Shown: one piece after another, positions 25,404 through 33,802 of the stretch | Numbering within the stretch: the first letter of the stretch is position 1 | Layout of the letters: the number at the start of each line of letters is the position of its first letter | Assembly (NCBI GenBank): GCA_007116635.1 | Contig: SKIB01000021.1 | Location: forward strand, 1-36,495 | Reading direction: 5' to 3' | DNA length: 36,495 nucleotides | Source: Saccharospirillaceae bacterium | GTDB taxonomy: Bacteria > Pseudomonadota > Gammaproteobacteria > Pseudomonadales > Natronospirillaceae | Made by a program: the position numbers and the translations under genes | The notes under the pieces: generated by a model | Databases searched by the model: none | Seen by the model: only the letters and a program-made list of their open reading frames with translations | What the model was told of the DNA's origin: nothing

Positions 25404-27551
25404 CTAGTGGCGACTCAAGGCTCTGCGCAAAGCCAAGGGTAGCATTAACATCAGCAGCCACCATGAACCTGACCCTGCTCTTGGTGGATCAATTACAGGC
25501 ACCTCAGGCTCAGCACTGGGAACAGATGTAGGTACATTGGTGGGAGATGGATCTGGTGCAGTCGTGGGCGTTGCACTCACTGTTGGTGATACACTGGGCG
25601 TTGTTGTCGCTGTTGGTGTAGGAGTGGGACTTGGACTAGGAGTTGTGGTCACTGTTGGCGTAGAAGTGGGACTGGGCGTTGCAGTAACCGTTGGAGAAGG
25701 AACATTAGTAGCCGTAGGGCTTGGTGTTGGACTGCTGGTTGGGGAGGGGCAATCAACCTCTGTCCAAGCTGCCGCCCAGTGGATACTCACTCCTGGCTCG
25801 TAGGCCGACTGAGAACACCAACCGGAAGCACCTGTACACTGGAATACGCGGCCCAAATGCGACACTAGGTCGCCAATTTGATACGCTGAGCCAGCCTGAT
25901 AGCTAACTGCAGAACCACAAACAGGAGCACTTGTTGGTGATGGAGTGGCAGTAACACTTGGCTCAGCAGTGGGAGACGGGCTTGGAGCTGCCGTAGGCCT
26001 TGGAGTAGGTGAAGTCACAGGTGGCTGATTGGCACAACCATTGGCTGCCAGAAAGTTATAGGCGGCTCTGGCATCAACAAGACCATGACCAAACTCATGA
26101 TTTCGGCCCGGAGTACCTAGGTCTTCGGCAGTTAAATTAAGTGCACGGCGAATTTCTTGATTTGTACATTCGGGAAAGTGGCTCCAAACCAATGCTGCCA
26201 CACCTGCCACAGCTGGCGTAGCCATAGAGGTACCGCTCTTAGCACTGTAGTTGCGTCCACCGCTGGTGACTCGAAAATCCACTCTAGCATTCATTTGATT
26301 TGCCAAAGTTCTGGCAGTATCCAAGGTAATGCTATCTACTGGAATATCGACTCTAGTAGTGCCAAGGGTTCCATTAAAATCATCAGAAGTATTGTTGTAT
26401 ATTAGTGCAGCGACACCTCCGCCATTTTGACAATTTAATGCCTTCTCAGCGAAAGTGTTCTCACCACGACTGATCAAACACACTCTACCAGCAGCATTTT
26501 GACACTGACTAGTACCCAGGCCACAATCAACGAGCGTACCGGAAGCGCCTACGGCAGGAGCTCCCTGCATGCGATTGGAGCTGATCATACGATTGTTTAC
26601 AAAGACACCACCACCAATGGCTCGACCAGTACCCATTGGCTGAGTGGACCACACGCCAACACCAGGGGCTGCGATCTCAACCTGAGCGTTAAATTGTGAG
26701 AAGCGAGCACGATTGCGATTATTATCTGTTGCAGCAACAGACATCACAGCGTTGTATGAAGCAGGATATGACAAGCTATTGTTACCTCTGTTACCGGCAG
26801 CAGCAATGGAGAGCACGCCATTATCACGCAACCGAGCAAAGGTATTTGCGGCCGCTTGAGTACCGCTACTGCCACCCAGGCTCATGTTAATTACCGTGGC
26901 ACCGTTGTTACCACAAACCGTTGCCGCACCAGCAACATTTGAGGAATAAACCCATTCACCATTATCACCAAAAACCTTGATAATAATCAGGTTGACATTG
27001 CCGCTAGGCATGACTCCCACCAAACCTAGACCATTAGCAGCTGCTGCAATTGTCCCAGCCACATGGGTACCATGACTGTTTCGGTCAATGCTCCACTGCA
27101 CACCTGGCAAGTTCTGCCCTCGGATACGATCATGAAAGAAGTCTTCATGTGTGCTGTCTAAACCTGAATCAATGATACAAACAGTTTGATTTGCAGTATG
27201 AGCATCTGAAACACGATGTGCATTGACCATGGTGATGTTGGGTGGGATGAAATCACCCTTATCGAAATTTGGAGCCTTTTGATCAGCAGGGTCAAGGCTC
27301 AATTGCCAATCGGTTAACCACTGTTCAAAGTCTAGTTCTTCTTTCTGCACACCAAAGGCTTCACCAACTAAATAACGCTGATCTTGTTCAATCAAAACAA
27401 CGCTTGGATCATAATTTAACAGGTCAAAAGCACTTTCAGGAATATAGGCCGCAACCGCACTAATGTCTTCAAGCACCAGAGCCACTTCTGCGCCCATTAA
27501 AGATAACTGCTGTACTTGATGAGTCAGCAGGCTAACATCCTGGCCCATCAA
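25404..27551 (-). CDS. Secreted subtilisin-like (S8) serine protease with C-terminal sorting tail, interrupted upstream
   Basis: This is the long part of an exported protease. Counting from 27551, residues about 1-65 resemble an inhibitor-I9 prodomain. The catalytic triad is Asp128 (CIIDSGLD), His160 (NSHGTHVAGT) and Ser about 443 (GTSMATPAVAG), with a protease-associated (PA) insert at about 305-425. A Pro/Thr/Ser linker follows, then a CBM5/12-like module (YQAGSAYQIGDLVSHLGRVF with paired Trp), a longer Pro/Thr/Ser repeat linker, and a tail PRAGSGSWW-hydrophobic-RRALSRH that fits a GlyGly-CTERM signal for rhombosortase. The apparent start (TTG ATG) has no ribosome binding site or signal peptide. 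The natural signal peptide lies upstream in the same frame but is cut off by an amber codon at 27582-27584, so as sequenced it is probably not exported. Confidence 0.9.
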   Translation of the reverse strand: MMGQDVSLLTHQVQQLSLMGAEVALVLEDISAVAAYIPESAFDLLNYDPSVVLIEQDQRYLVGEAFGVQKEELDFEQWLTDWQLSLDPADQKAPNFDKGDFIPPNITMVNAHRVSDAHTANQTVCIIDSGLDSTHEDFFHDRIRGQNLPGVQWSIDRNSHGTHVAGTIAAAANGLGLVGVMPSGNVNLIIIKVFGDNGEWVYSSNVAGAATVCGNNGATVINMSLGGSSGTQAAANTFARLRDNGVLSIAAAGNRGNNSLSYPASYNAVMSVAATDNNRNRARFSQFNAQVEIAAPGVGVWSTQPMGTGRAIGGGVFVNNRMISSNRMQGAPAVGASGTLVDCGLGTSQCQNAAGRVCLISRGENTFAEKALNCQNGGGVAALIYNNTSDDFNGTLGTTRVDIPVDSITLDTARTLANQMNARVDFRVTSGGRNYSAKSGTSMATPAVAGVAALVWSHFPECTNQEIRRALNLTAEDLGTPGRNHEFGHGLVDARAAYNFLAANGCANQPPVTSPTPRPTAAPSPSPTAEPSVTATPSPTSAPVCGSAVSYQAGSAYQIGDLVSHLGRVFQCTGASGWCSQSAYEPGVSIHWAAAWTEVDCPSPTSSPTPSPTATNVPSPTVTATPSPTSTPTVTTTPSPSPTPTPTATTTPSVSPTVSATPTTAPDPSPTNVPTSVPSAEPEVPVIDPPRAGSGSWWLLMLMLPLALRRALSRH

Positions 27552-27581
27552 TTCGTAGCTAGGCTGTTGGTAATGGATGAT

Positions 27582-27698
27582 CTAACGAGTGCCGATTGTT
27601 TGCTCTAAGGGATCTGGCGATGACACAGAGGATGCCTGAGCAATGGAAACAGCTAGGCCAGCGAGCCCTAGCGTGACAATTTTTTTAGATAACGTCAT
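27582..27698 (-). pseudogene. Signal-peptide part of the S8 protease, ended by an in-frame amber codon
   Basis: From the ATG at 27698, 38 codons encode a textbook signal peptide (MTLSKKIVTLGLAGLAVSIA, then QA-SS as a likely cleavage site), followed by the start of the prodomain. Codon 39 is TAG. The same frame then continues without a break (IIHYQQPSYEL) into the 715-residue protease. The I9 prodomain start is usually an aromatic residue plus Ile/Val, so TAG most simply replaces TGG (Trp). It is either a recent nonsense mutation, amber suppression, or a sequencing error. Confidence 0.8.
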
Positions 27699-27914
27699 TG
27701 TTAAAAGACCACGCAGTGAGAGTATTGTTGTTGTAACGGCCGAATGAGCAATTATCAAACAGCCTCCTGATTAATTCTTACACAGCAACTGAATGAAATG
27801 TGCGCAGCAGCTCACAAACAAATGATTCTAATTGTCATCAAATTTTTGCGTATTTTGAAATTTATAGTACGGAAAAAATTAGAACTTTATGACTGCCAAA
27901 GCCGACTGTATTAA

Positions 27915-28397
27915 GTCAGGATACAACAAAGTGCCGCTATAACCTGTAGTCTGATTTTAGTACTAATAACGCTGGATAATTGCCAAGACGAACCAAAGTC
28001 TGCACCGTTGCGTGGCAGCAAACCATCGCCCAGGCTGCTCCCGATCTTAACGCAAAATCTCTCTAAACTATGCGGCATTAGCCACTGGTTGTTGATAGAA
28101 TCGGATTTTAGTCGCACGCCGGCCTATAATGACGGCGAAGGCAAGGATCACTGGCCCTTTGGCAGTGCCATCTTGCTTAGTAAGCGCCCAGGCTTTGGTA
28201 ACCGTGTTCTGGGCATTACCGATGACGACCATTGGCCTACGGGCTTCAAGGCCAATTTACAGCCCGATGGCCCGCTGAGGTTGCAGCCCAGACACCTGCA
28301 AGCTCTGGTGCGTCACCTGTTGCAAATTGACCACCTGCCCCTGAGCCAGCGCTTTGTCCTGAACAGCCAAGATCTAGACCTAAGAGCCCTGTTATAG
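27915..28397 (+). pseudogene. C-terminal remnant of a DUF1501 family protein
   Basis: The open frame carries the hallmark block of DUF1501 proteins (sulfatase-like, often Tat-exported): ESDFSRTPAYNDGEGKDHWP followed by FGNRVLGITDDDHWPTGF. DUF1501 proteins are usually about 400-500 residues; here only about 160 C-terminal codons remain, after a stop at 27912-27914. There is no N-terminal part and no good start (a TTG at 28008 without a ribosome binding site). The conserved core and the normal end (TAG at 28395) show it was once real. It lies next to the interrupted protease, so this segment is degrading. Confidence 0.7.
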
Positions 28398-28440
28398 AGC
28401 CGTACTATTTAGTTAGCCGTACACTATTTAGCCATACACT
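28398..28440. repeat. Short imperfect tandem repeat
   Basis: About two and a half copies of an AGCCGTAC(AC)TATTTAG unit of 17 bases, directly after the DUF1501 remnant stop codon and before the FAN1 gene. Confidence 0.55.
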
Positions 28441-28445
28441 GACAA

Positions 28446-28460
28446 GCCATAAATTATGGC
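28446..28460. promoter_or_regulatory. Palindrome GCCATAA-A-TTATGGC
   Basis: A perfect 7-base inverted repeat with a one-base centre, 25 bases upstream of the FAN1 start. It may be an operator for that gene; no regulator is recognised. Confidence 0.4.
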
Positions 28461-28485
28461 CATAACAGCCAAACCATGAGCCCCA

Positions 28486-30135
28486 ATGCCCAAGCTTGAC
28501 CCCAGCCAACTGCGCGCCGCTGACCCGCTTCAGCCCTGGTACTATTTACACAACGCTCGAACCCTGATTAACCATTGCTATCAGCTGTACAGCGATCTGT
28601 TAACCCCATGGCAACAGCAATGGAGCGCTTGGCAGGCGCTCGGCCAAGAGGCTCAAGCTTTGCTGGTGCGGATGCTGATGCGCAAGGGCGAGCTGTTCTT
28701 TGCCCGGCAACTGATCTACAGCGAAATCAAGCATCCCGAACAAGCCTTGGCTGAACTACAGGCCCTTGACTGGCTAGAACCAGACCCTGAAGTCAGCCAA
28801 GCAGAGCTGGCTAACTGCCTAACCCTTGCTCAAGTCAAAGAGCTACTGGCTCAACGGCTGGGCAGGGTTCCATCCAAGCTCAGGGCCAACACCTGGCTAG
28901 GTTTGCTGCCCGCCGACACCGCTGAGCACCAAGCTTGGTCTGCTTGGTGGCCACAGGGGCCAAGACTGTATCGCGTCAAACATCAGCTCTGGTGGCAAGA
29001 GCTACAACTGCTGTTTTTTGGCAATGCACATCAAGACATGACCGACTTTGTGCTCAGTGAGTTACAGACACGCCGCTACGAACCCCTGCCCTGGCATCCT
29101 GACAACCGCCCCTTTGCCAACCGCGAGCAACTGTTGCTTTACCAGCAGCTTAACACTTTGGCCAAGGCCCTTGAGGCTGGCGAGCCTGTCTGTGCCATCG
29201 CCGCGCAACTGATGGCCCTGCCTGAGTTAGGCTGGATGACCCATAGCCGCGACAAATTGATGCTTAGACTTGGCCTAGAGGCGCAGCGCCAAGGCAATCT
29301 TGAGCTGGCCGAACAACTGTGGCACACCAGCCAGCATCCTGAGGCCAAGGTACGACTGTTGCGGCTGTTAAAGCCCAGACTCAGGGCCGCAGAGCTGGTG
29401 GCTCTGGGTCTGGAGCTGCGCCAAGGGGTCCAACAACCAGAATACTGGCTGGCTTTGGAACGGGTGATTTGGCCACGCCAACCTCTGGAGCAGCGCCAAT
29501 GGCTAGGGCAAGCACTGACTGCCCCCAAAGTGACAAGCCTAGTTCTGGCAAAAGGCGAGCAGCGCGTTGAGCAACAGGTACTGCAGGCCATGGCGCAACA
29601 AGGCTGGCAAGGGCAGCATGTGGAGAATCATTTGTTTGTTGGATTATTTGCCCTTTGCTTTTGGCCCGCCATTTTTGCTCCGGTTAAAGGGGCCTTTTTC
29701 AACCCCTTTCAAGACCGGCCAAGGGACCTGTTTCACCCTGACTTTGCCAGCAGAAGGCAAGACATCATGGCCGACTGCTGGCAACAATGGCAGCGAGAAG
29801 ATTACCGCCAACTGCTGTTAGAGCGCTGGCAGGCTAAGCAGGGCACGGCTTGCAGCCTGATCCATTGGCCCAAATTACCCCTGACGCTGGTCGAACAAGC
29901 CCTGGCTTGCATCGCCAAGGAGCATTTAACCGCCATCTTCACGCGGCTGTGGCAAGACCTTCGCCATCACAGCAGAGGGCTACCCGACCTGATACTCTTT
30001 GACCAGCAAGGCAACTATCAGCTCATGGAAGTCAAATCCCCAACCGACCGCCTACAAGACCAGCAACGATTGTGGCTGGCCTTTATGCAGCAGCAAGGCA
30101 TACCAGCCTGTGTTTGTCAGGTGCGGTGGCAATGA
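28486..30135 (+). CDS. FAN1-type structure-specific nuclease (VRR-NUC domain)
   Basis: A PD-(D/E)XK nuclease; bacterial FAN1 proteins cut branched DNA and resolve interstrand crosslinks. The C-terminal domain shows the full VRR-NUC signature: GLPDLILF with Asp near 500, then MEVKSPTDRLQDQQRLWL with Glu about 514 and Lys about 516. The upstream block GAFFNPFQDRPRDLF is typical of FAN1. The N-terminal half is a helical domain rich in Leu, Gln and Trp. At 549 residues it matches bacterial FAN1 (about 550). The start at 28486 has only a weak ribosome binding site, but a stop shortly upstream rules out much extension. It converges with the DUF6164 gene, which ends seven bases away. Confidence 0.9.
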   Translation: MPKLDPSQLRAADPLQPWYYLHNARTLINHCYQLYSDLLTPWQQQWSAWQALGQEAQALLVRMLMRKGELFFARQLIYSEIKHPEQALAELQALDWLEPDPEVSQAELANCLTLAQVKELLAQRLGRVPSKLRANTWLGLLPADTAEHQAWSAWWPQGPRLYRVKHQLWWQELQLLFFGNAHQDMTDFVLSELQTRRYEPLPWHPDNRPFANREQLLLYQQLNTLAKALEAGEPVCAIAAQLMALPELGWMTHSRDKLMLRLGLEAQRQGNLELAEQLWHTSQHPEAKVRLLRLLKPRLRAAELVALGLELRQGVQQPEYWLALERVIWPRQPLEQRQWLGQALTAPKVTSLVLAKGEQRVEQQVLQAMAQQGWQGQHVENHLFVGLFALCFWPAIFAPVKGAFFNPFQDRPRDLFHPDFASRRQDIMADCWQQWQREDYRQLLLERWQAKQGTACSLIHWPKLPLTLVEQALACIAKEHLTAIFTRLWQDLRHHSRGLPDLILFDQQGNYQLMEVKSPTDRLQDQQRLWLAFMQQQGIPACVCQVRWQ

Positions 30136-30142
30136 ACAGCCA

Positions 30143-30487
30143 TTATCCGCCCGCACCACGCAACATAAAGGGCAACACCGACACCACTGCCACCACAATG
30201 AGGCCAAGCAGCGCCAGCACAAAGGGCAAGGGTTGCTGCTGCATGTGCTGCCACATACTGAGCGGCTCTGGCTTGGGAGCTTGCTCACGCTCACGCTGAT
30301 AGGCATTGATCAGGGCACGGGCTTCTTGGTAGCGGCTGTCGTCTTTGATCCAAATGGCACCCACGCCCAGCATCCAGCGCCCGGCACTGGTTTCATACAC
30401 CGGCAGCTCGTGTTCGAGCAGCAGGGCACGAATGTCTTCAATCTCTTGCTCACTGGCTCCAGCCAGATGAAATAGTATTTGTGCCAA
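30143..30487 (-). CDS. DUF6164 family membrane protein
   Basis: A 114-residue protein of unknown function. The N-terminal domain (LFHLAGASEQEIEDIRALLL, then ELPVYETSAGRWMLG) resembles the DUF6164 cytoplasmic domain, and one membrane helix lies near the end (PLPFVLALLGLIVVAVVSVL). The start codon is TTG, with AAGGGGA directly upstream at good spacing and no in-frame ATG. A 40-codon ORF encoding another membrane segment ends 34 bases upstream on the same strand, so the two may be co-transcribed. Confidence 0.8.
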   Translation of the reverse strand: MAQILFHLAGASEQEIEDIRALLLEHELPVYETSAGRWMLGVGAIWIKDDSRYQEARALINAYQREREQAPKPEPLSMWQHMQQQPLPFVLALLGLIVVAVVSVLPFMLRGAGG

Positions 30488-30521
30488 GAATTTCCCCTTT
30501 ATGATGACTGTTACGTCAAGG

Positions 30522-30644
30522 CTAGTATATCAGACTCGGCCAAAGGCTTAACAACAGCCAAACCGCCCCTGCGCCAAGGGCCAACATGGCAAAGGACCAA
30601 AGATGAAAATCGCACCACAAACCCGGCTGCCTAGCCAAGCGCAT
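30522..30644 (-). CDS. Possible small membrane protein (40 codons)
   Basis: Reads MRLARQPGLWCDFHLWSF followed by the hydrophobic stretch AMLALGAGAVWLLLSLWPSL and a stop, so one membrane helix with a basic N-terminus. The same frame is open upstream to a TTG at about 30683, which would give about 53 residues. No strong ribosome binding site is visible for either start. It is listed for its position just upstream of the DUF6164 gene and its well-formed helix. It could be chance. Confidence 0.3.
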   Translation of the reverse strand: MRLARQPGLWCDFHLWSFAMLALGAGAVWLLLSLWPSLIY

Positions 30645-30778
30645 AGCAATCAGCAAAGGATTGGGCAGCCCAGCAAATCCAGGTGACAAAAGCTGCTATA
30701 GTTATTTGATATACAGCTGAACCACGGCACTGTATGACTGAAACCAACTCGAAGCCAACCAATCAAAAGGGTTGATCC

Positions 30779-33700
30779 ATGCGCGCAGGGGCTCACTGGT
30801 TGATTGTTCAAATAAGTTTTGCTTTGGCGTTGCTTCAACCAGCGGCGGGCATCAACAGTGACTTTGCGCCCATCTTTGAACAACATTCAATAGTGATGCT
30901 ATGGATTGAACCTGAGTCGGGTCAGATCCTGGCCGCCAATCCGGCGGCCGCCCAGTTCTATGGCTATGGCTCTGAACAACTGCAACGCATGAGCATTCAA
31001 CAGTTAAACACCCTCAGCCCTGAACAGGTGGCGCAAGAACGCAGACTTGCCGCTGAACAAGGGCGTAATTATTTTATCTTTCGCCACCGTTTGGCCGACG
31101 GCGATGTGCGCACTGTGGAGGTTCAATCTCAGCCCTACCAGCTTGGCGATCAGTGGTTGCTGCTTTCCATGATTCAAGACATCACACCAGGACGCAACCT
31201 TGAGCAAGGACTGTGGCACTATCAAAATCGACTAGAAGAGCTGGTGGAGCAACGAACCCTAAGACTACAAACTCAGCAAAGATGGCTAATGTTGGCTTTA
31301 TGTCTGAGCGGTCTACTGGTGGCAGGTCTATTATTTGCCGCGCTAAGGCTTAAACAGGCACAAAGGGCTCTGCAAGAGGTGCGTGACACCAATGAACAAC
31401 AGCTGAGGTTTCTTGAGCAGGCCGAACAGGTGGCAGGTGTAGGGCATTGGGTCATTGATGTCGCCAGTGGTGAGCTGGAGTGGTCTAAGCAAATATATCG
31501 GCTCTTTGGCCTGCCAAGCCAGACACCCCTGAGCAACCAGGATTTTTTGCAACTGATACACCCTGAGGATCGGCAGCTGGTACATTCGGCATGGCAGCAA
31601 GCCTTGGAGCAAAAGGGGCTCTATGAGATTGAACACCGTGTGTTGATTGATGAGCAAGAAATATGGGTGCTGGAGCGGGCTGACCTGAGTGCGCAGACAA
31701 GTGGAAAAATCCTTGGCACCGTACTGGACATTAGCTTGCGCAAACATCAAGAATTGCAACTCAGTTTGGCAGCCTCGGTCTTTGACAACGCACGAGAAGG
31801 CATTTTCATTACCGACAAACAGGGAGCCATCATCAAGGTTAATCAGTCGGTAAGCGAGATCACTGGCTATGCCGGTACTGATCTGATTGGCCGAAACCCA
31901 AGAGTGTTCAGTTCTGGCAAGCAAGACCCATTATTTTACCAACGGCTTTGGCAGCAATTACTGGATCAAGGCTATTGGCAGGGAGAGTTGTGGAACCGCA
32001 AGAAAAATGGCGAGCCCTATCATCAGCGTCTTACCATCAGTGCAGTCCATGATCCTAAAGGCCAATGCCAGCATTACATCGCACTCTTTACCGACACCAC
32101 GGAATTACAGCTCAAGCGCCAGCAGCTTGAACACCTAGCGCACTATGACGCCCTAACCTCACTGCCTAACCGCTTGTTGCTGGCAGACCGATTGCAACAT
32201 GCCATTCAACAAAGCAAGAGGCGTAAAAACCAAATGGCCGTGGTCTACCTGGACCTGGATGGCTTTAAAGAGGTCAATGACCAATATGGCCATGACGCAG
32301 GTGACCAACTGCTGATGATCATCGCCCAGCGCTTACAGGCCTTGATCCGTGAAGGCGACACCCTGGCACGCTTGGGCGGTGACGAGTTTGTGGTCTTGCT
32401 GGCCGATCTGGACAAAACCGAACAGTGCATTCCGGCTCTAGAACGCTTGCTGATGGCGGCAGCAGAGCCGATTGAAGTCAATGATCTGGTGTTACAGGTC
32501 ACGGCCAGCATCGGCGTCAGCTTTTGGCCACAACAGCAGGAGGTGGACGCCGACAAGCTGGTTCGCCAAGCCGACTTAGCCATGTATCAGGCCAAGCAGC
32601 AGGGGCATAACCGCTACGCGCTGTTTGACCACCAGCAAGACACCCTAGTGCGTGACCAGCACGAAAGCCTGGCCCGTATCCGCCAAGGGCTAGAGGCCAA
32701 TGAGTTTGTGCTTTTTTATCAGCCCAAGGTGAACATGCGCAGTGGCGAAGTAATTGGAGTGGAAGCCCTTATTCGTTGGCAGCACCCCGACAAAGGCTTG
32801 TTGTCGCCTGCTTGCTTTATGCCCTTGATCGAACATCATCATTTGTCGATTGAGATCGGCGATTGGGTGATTAAAACCGCCATGGCACAGCAAGAAGTCT
32901 GGCAAGCGCACGGCCTGAACCTAAACATGTCGGTCAATGTCAATGCCGTGCAGCTGCAGGACCCAAGGTTGACAGAGAAGCTGCGGCTCGGTTTGAGCCA
33001 ATACAGGCATTACAGGGCCTACAGCTTTGAACTTGAGATTCTGGAAACCAGTAGCCTTGCCGATCAACAAGCCTCGCTCTGCGCTTTAACGGACTGCCGG
33101 CAATTAGGGTTAAGCATTGCCGTGGACGACTTCGGCACCGGCTTTTCTTCACTGGAATACTTAAAAAAGATCCCTGCGCACCTAATAAAAATTGATCAGG
33201 CCTTCGTCAAGGGCATGCTGGAAAACAAAGACGACCTTGCCATACTGGACGGCATTCTTGGCTTGGCCCAGGCCTTTAATCGTTCGGTCATTGCCGAAGG
33301 GGTCGAAAGCCTGGAGCATGGCGACATGCTGCTAAGCCTTGGTTGCGAGCTCGGCCAAGGCTATGCCATTGCCAAACCCATGCCCGGCGAACAGATTCCC
33401 AACTGGACACAATCTTGGCAAGTACCAGACAGCTGGCTCAACAGCAAGATCCTTGGCCGACCTATGCTGCCCTTGGTCTTTGCCTTTGTTGAGCACCGTT
33501 TGTGGCTTAAAGAACTCAAGGCTTACGTAGAGCATCAAGAGGGCGAGCCGCCAGCTTTGGCCCACGACCAGTGCAAATTTGGCCATTGGCTCACTGAGCA
33601 CGGAGCCGATCTCATCCCTGAATGCGACCAATGCGTTCAAGTACAGAGCCTGCATCAGCAGGTTCATGCCAAAGCAGTCGAACTGATTAACCTTAGGGCT

Positions 33701-33799
33701 CTGGAACTGCATCAGGAAGTGGATCTCTGCCTGATAGAACTGCAACAGATCAGTTCGCAAATGCTCAAGGCATTGAAACAATGCCTCAATCAAGGCTAA
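30779..33799 (+). CDS. PAS-GGDEF-EAL c-di-GMP sensor/phosphodiesterase with C-terminal CZB zinc domain
   Basis: A 1006-residue membrane protein that makes and/or degrades c-di-GMP. A signal-anchor helix (about 5-24) is followed by a periplasmic PAS-like domain. A membrane helix (LMLALCLSGLLVAGLLFAAL, about 168-190) leads into two cytoplasmic PAS domains at about 210-320 and 325-440. The GGDEF domain has GGDEF near 533 with the I-site REGD five residues before it. The EAL domain has EAL near 662 with NVNAVQ, EILE, DDFGTGFSS, KIDQAF and AEGVES, so the catalytic set is complete. Last, at about 895-975, comes a CZB-like domain (EHRLWLKEL, HDQCKFGHWL, LHQQVH) with the expected His/Cys/His/His zinc ligands. 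The ATG has AAGGG upstream. Dual activity is possible; the net direction cannot be told. Confidence 0.93.
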   Translation: MRAGAHWLIVQISFALALLQPAAGINSDFAPIFEQHSIVMLWIEPESGQILAANPAAAQFYGYGSEQLQRMSIQQLNTLSPEQVAQERRLAAEQGRNYFIFRHRLADGDVRTVEVQSQPYQLGDQWLLLSMIQDITPGRNLEQGLWHYQNRLEELVEQRTLRLQTQQRWLMLALCLSGLLVAGLLFAALRLKQAQRALQEVRDTNEQQLRFLEQAEQVAGVGHWVIDVASGELEWSKQIYRLFGLPSQTPLSNQDFLQLIHPEDRQLVHSAWQQALEQKGLYEIEHRVLIDEQEIWVLERADLSAQTSGKILGTVLDISLRKHQELQLSLAASVFDNAREGIFITDKQGAIIKVNQSVSEITGYAGTDLIGRNPRVFSSGKQDPLFYQRLWQQLLDQGYWQGELWNRKKNGEPYHQRLTISAVHDPKGQCQHYIALFTDTTELQLKRQQLEHLAHYDALTSLPNRLLLADRLQHAIQQSKRRKNQMAVVYLDLDGFKEVNDQYGHDAGDQLLMIIAQRLQALIREGDTLARLGGDEFVVLLADLDKTEQCIPALERLLMAAAEPIEVNDLVLQVTASIGVSFWPQQQEVDADKLVRQADLAMYQAKQQGHNRYALFDHQQDTLVRDQHESLARIRQGLEANEFVLFYQPKVNMRSGEVIGVEALIRWQHPDKGLLSPACFMPLIEHHHLSIEIGDWVIKTAMAQQEVWQAHGLNLNMSVNVNAVQLQDPRLTEKLRLGLSQYRHYRAYSFELEILETSSLADQQASLCALTDCRQLGLSIAVDDFGTGFSSLEYLKKIPAHLIKIDQAFVKGMLENKDDLAILDGILGLAQAFNRSVIAEGVESLEHGDMLLSLGCELGQGYAIAKPMPGEQIPNWTQSWQVPDSWLNSKILGRPMLPLVFAFVEHRLWLKELKAYVEHQEGEPPALAHDQCKFGHWLTEHGADLIPECDQCVQVQSLHQQVHAKAVELINLRALELHQEVDLCLIELQQISSQMLKALKQCLNQG

Positions 33800-33802
33800 G
33801 CC

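Noticed and set aside
25537-25740. CRISPR-like or minisatellite array
   Set aside because: The periodicity comes from degenerate PSPTPT codons in the protease linker; there are no constant repeats with unique spacers.
25537-25803. Val/Gly-rich repeat protein on the plus strand
   Set aside because: It is the reverse reading of the Pro/Thr-rich linker of the S8 protease.
31343-31924. 193-codon minus-strand frame inside the GGDEF-EAL gene
   Set aside because: Antisense to clear PAS domains, with no family features.
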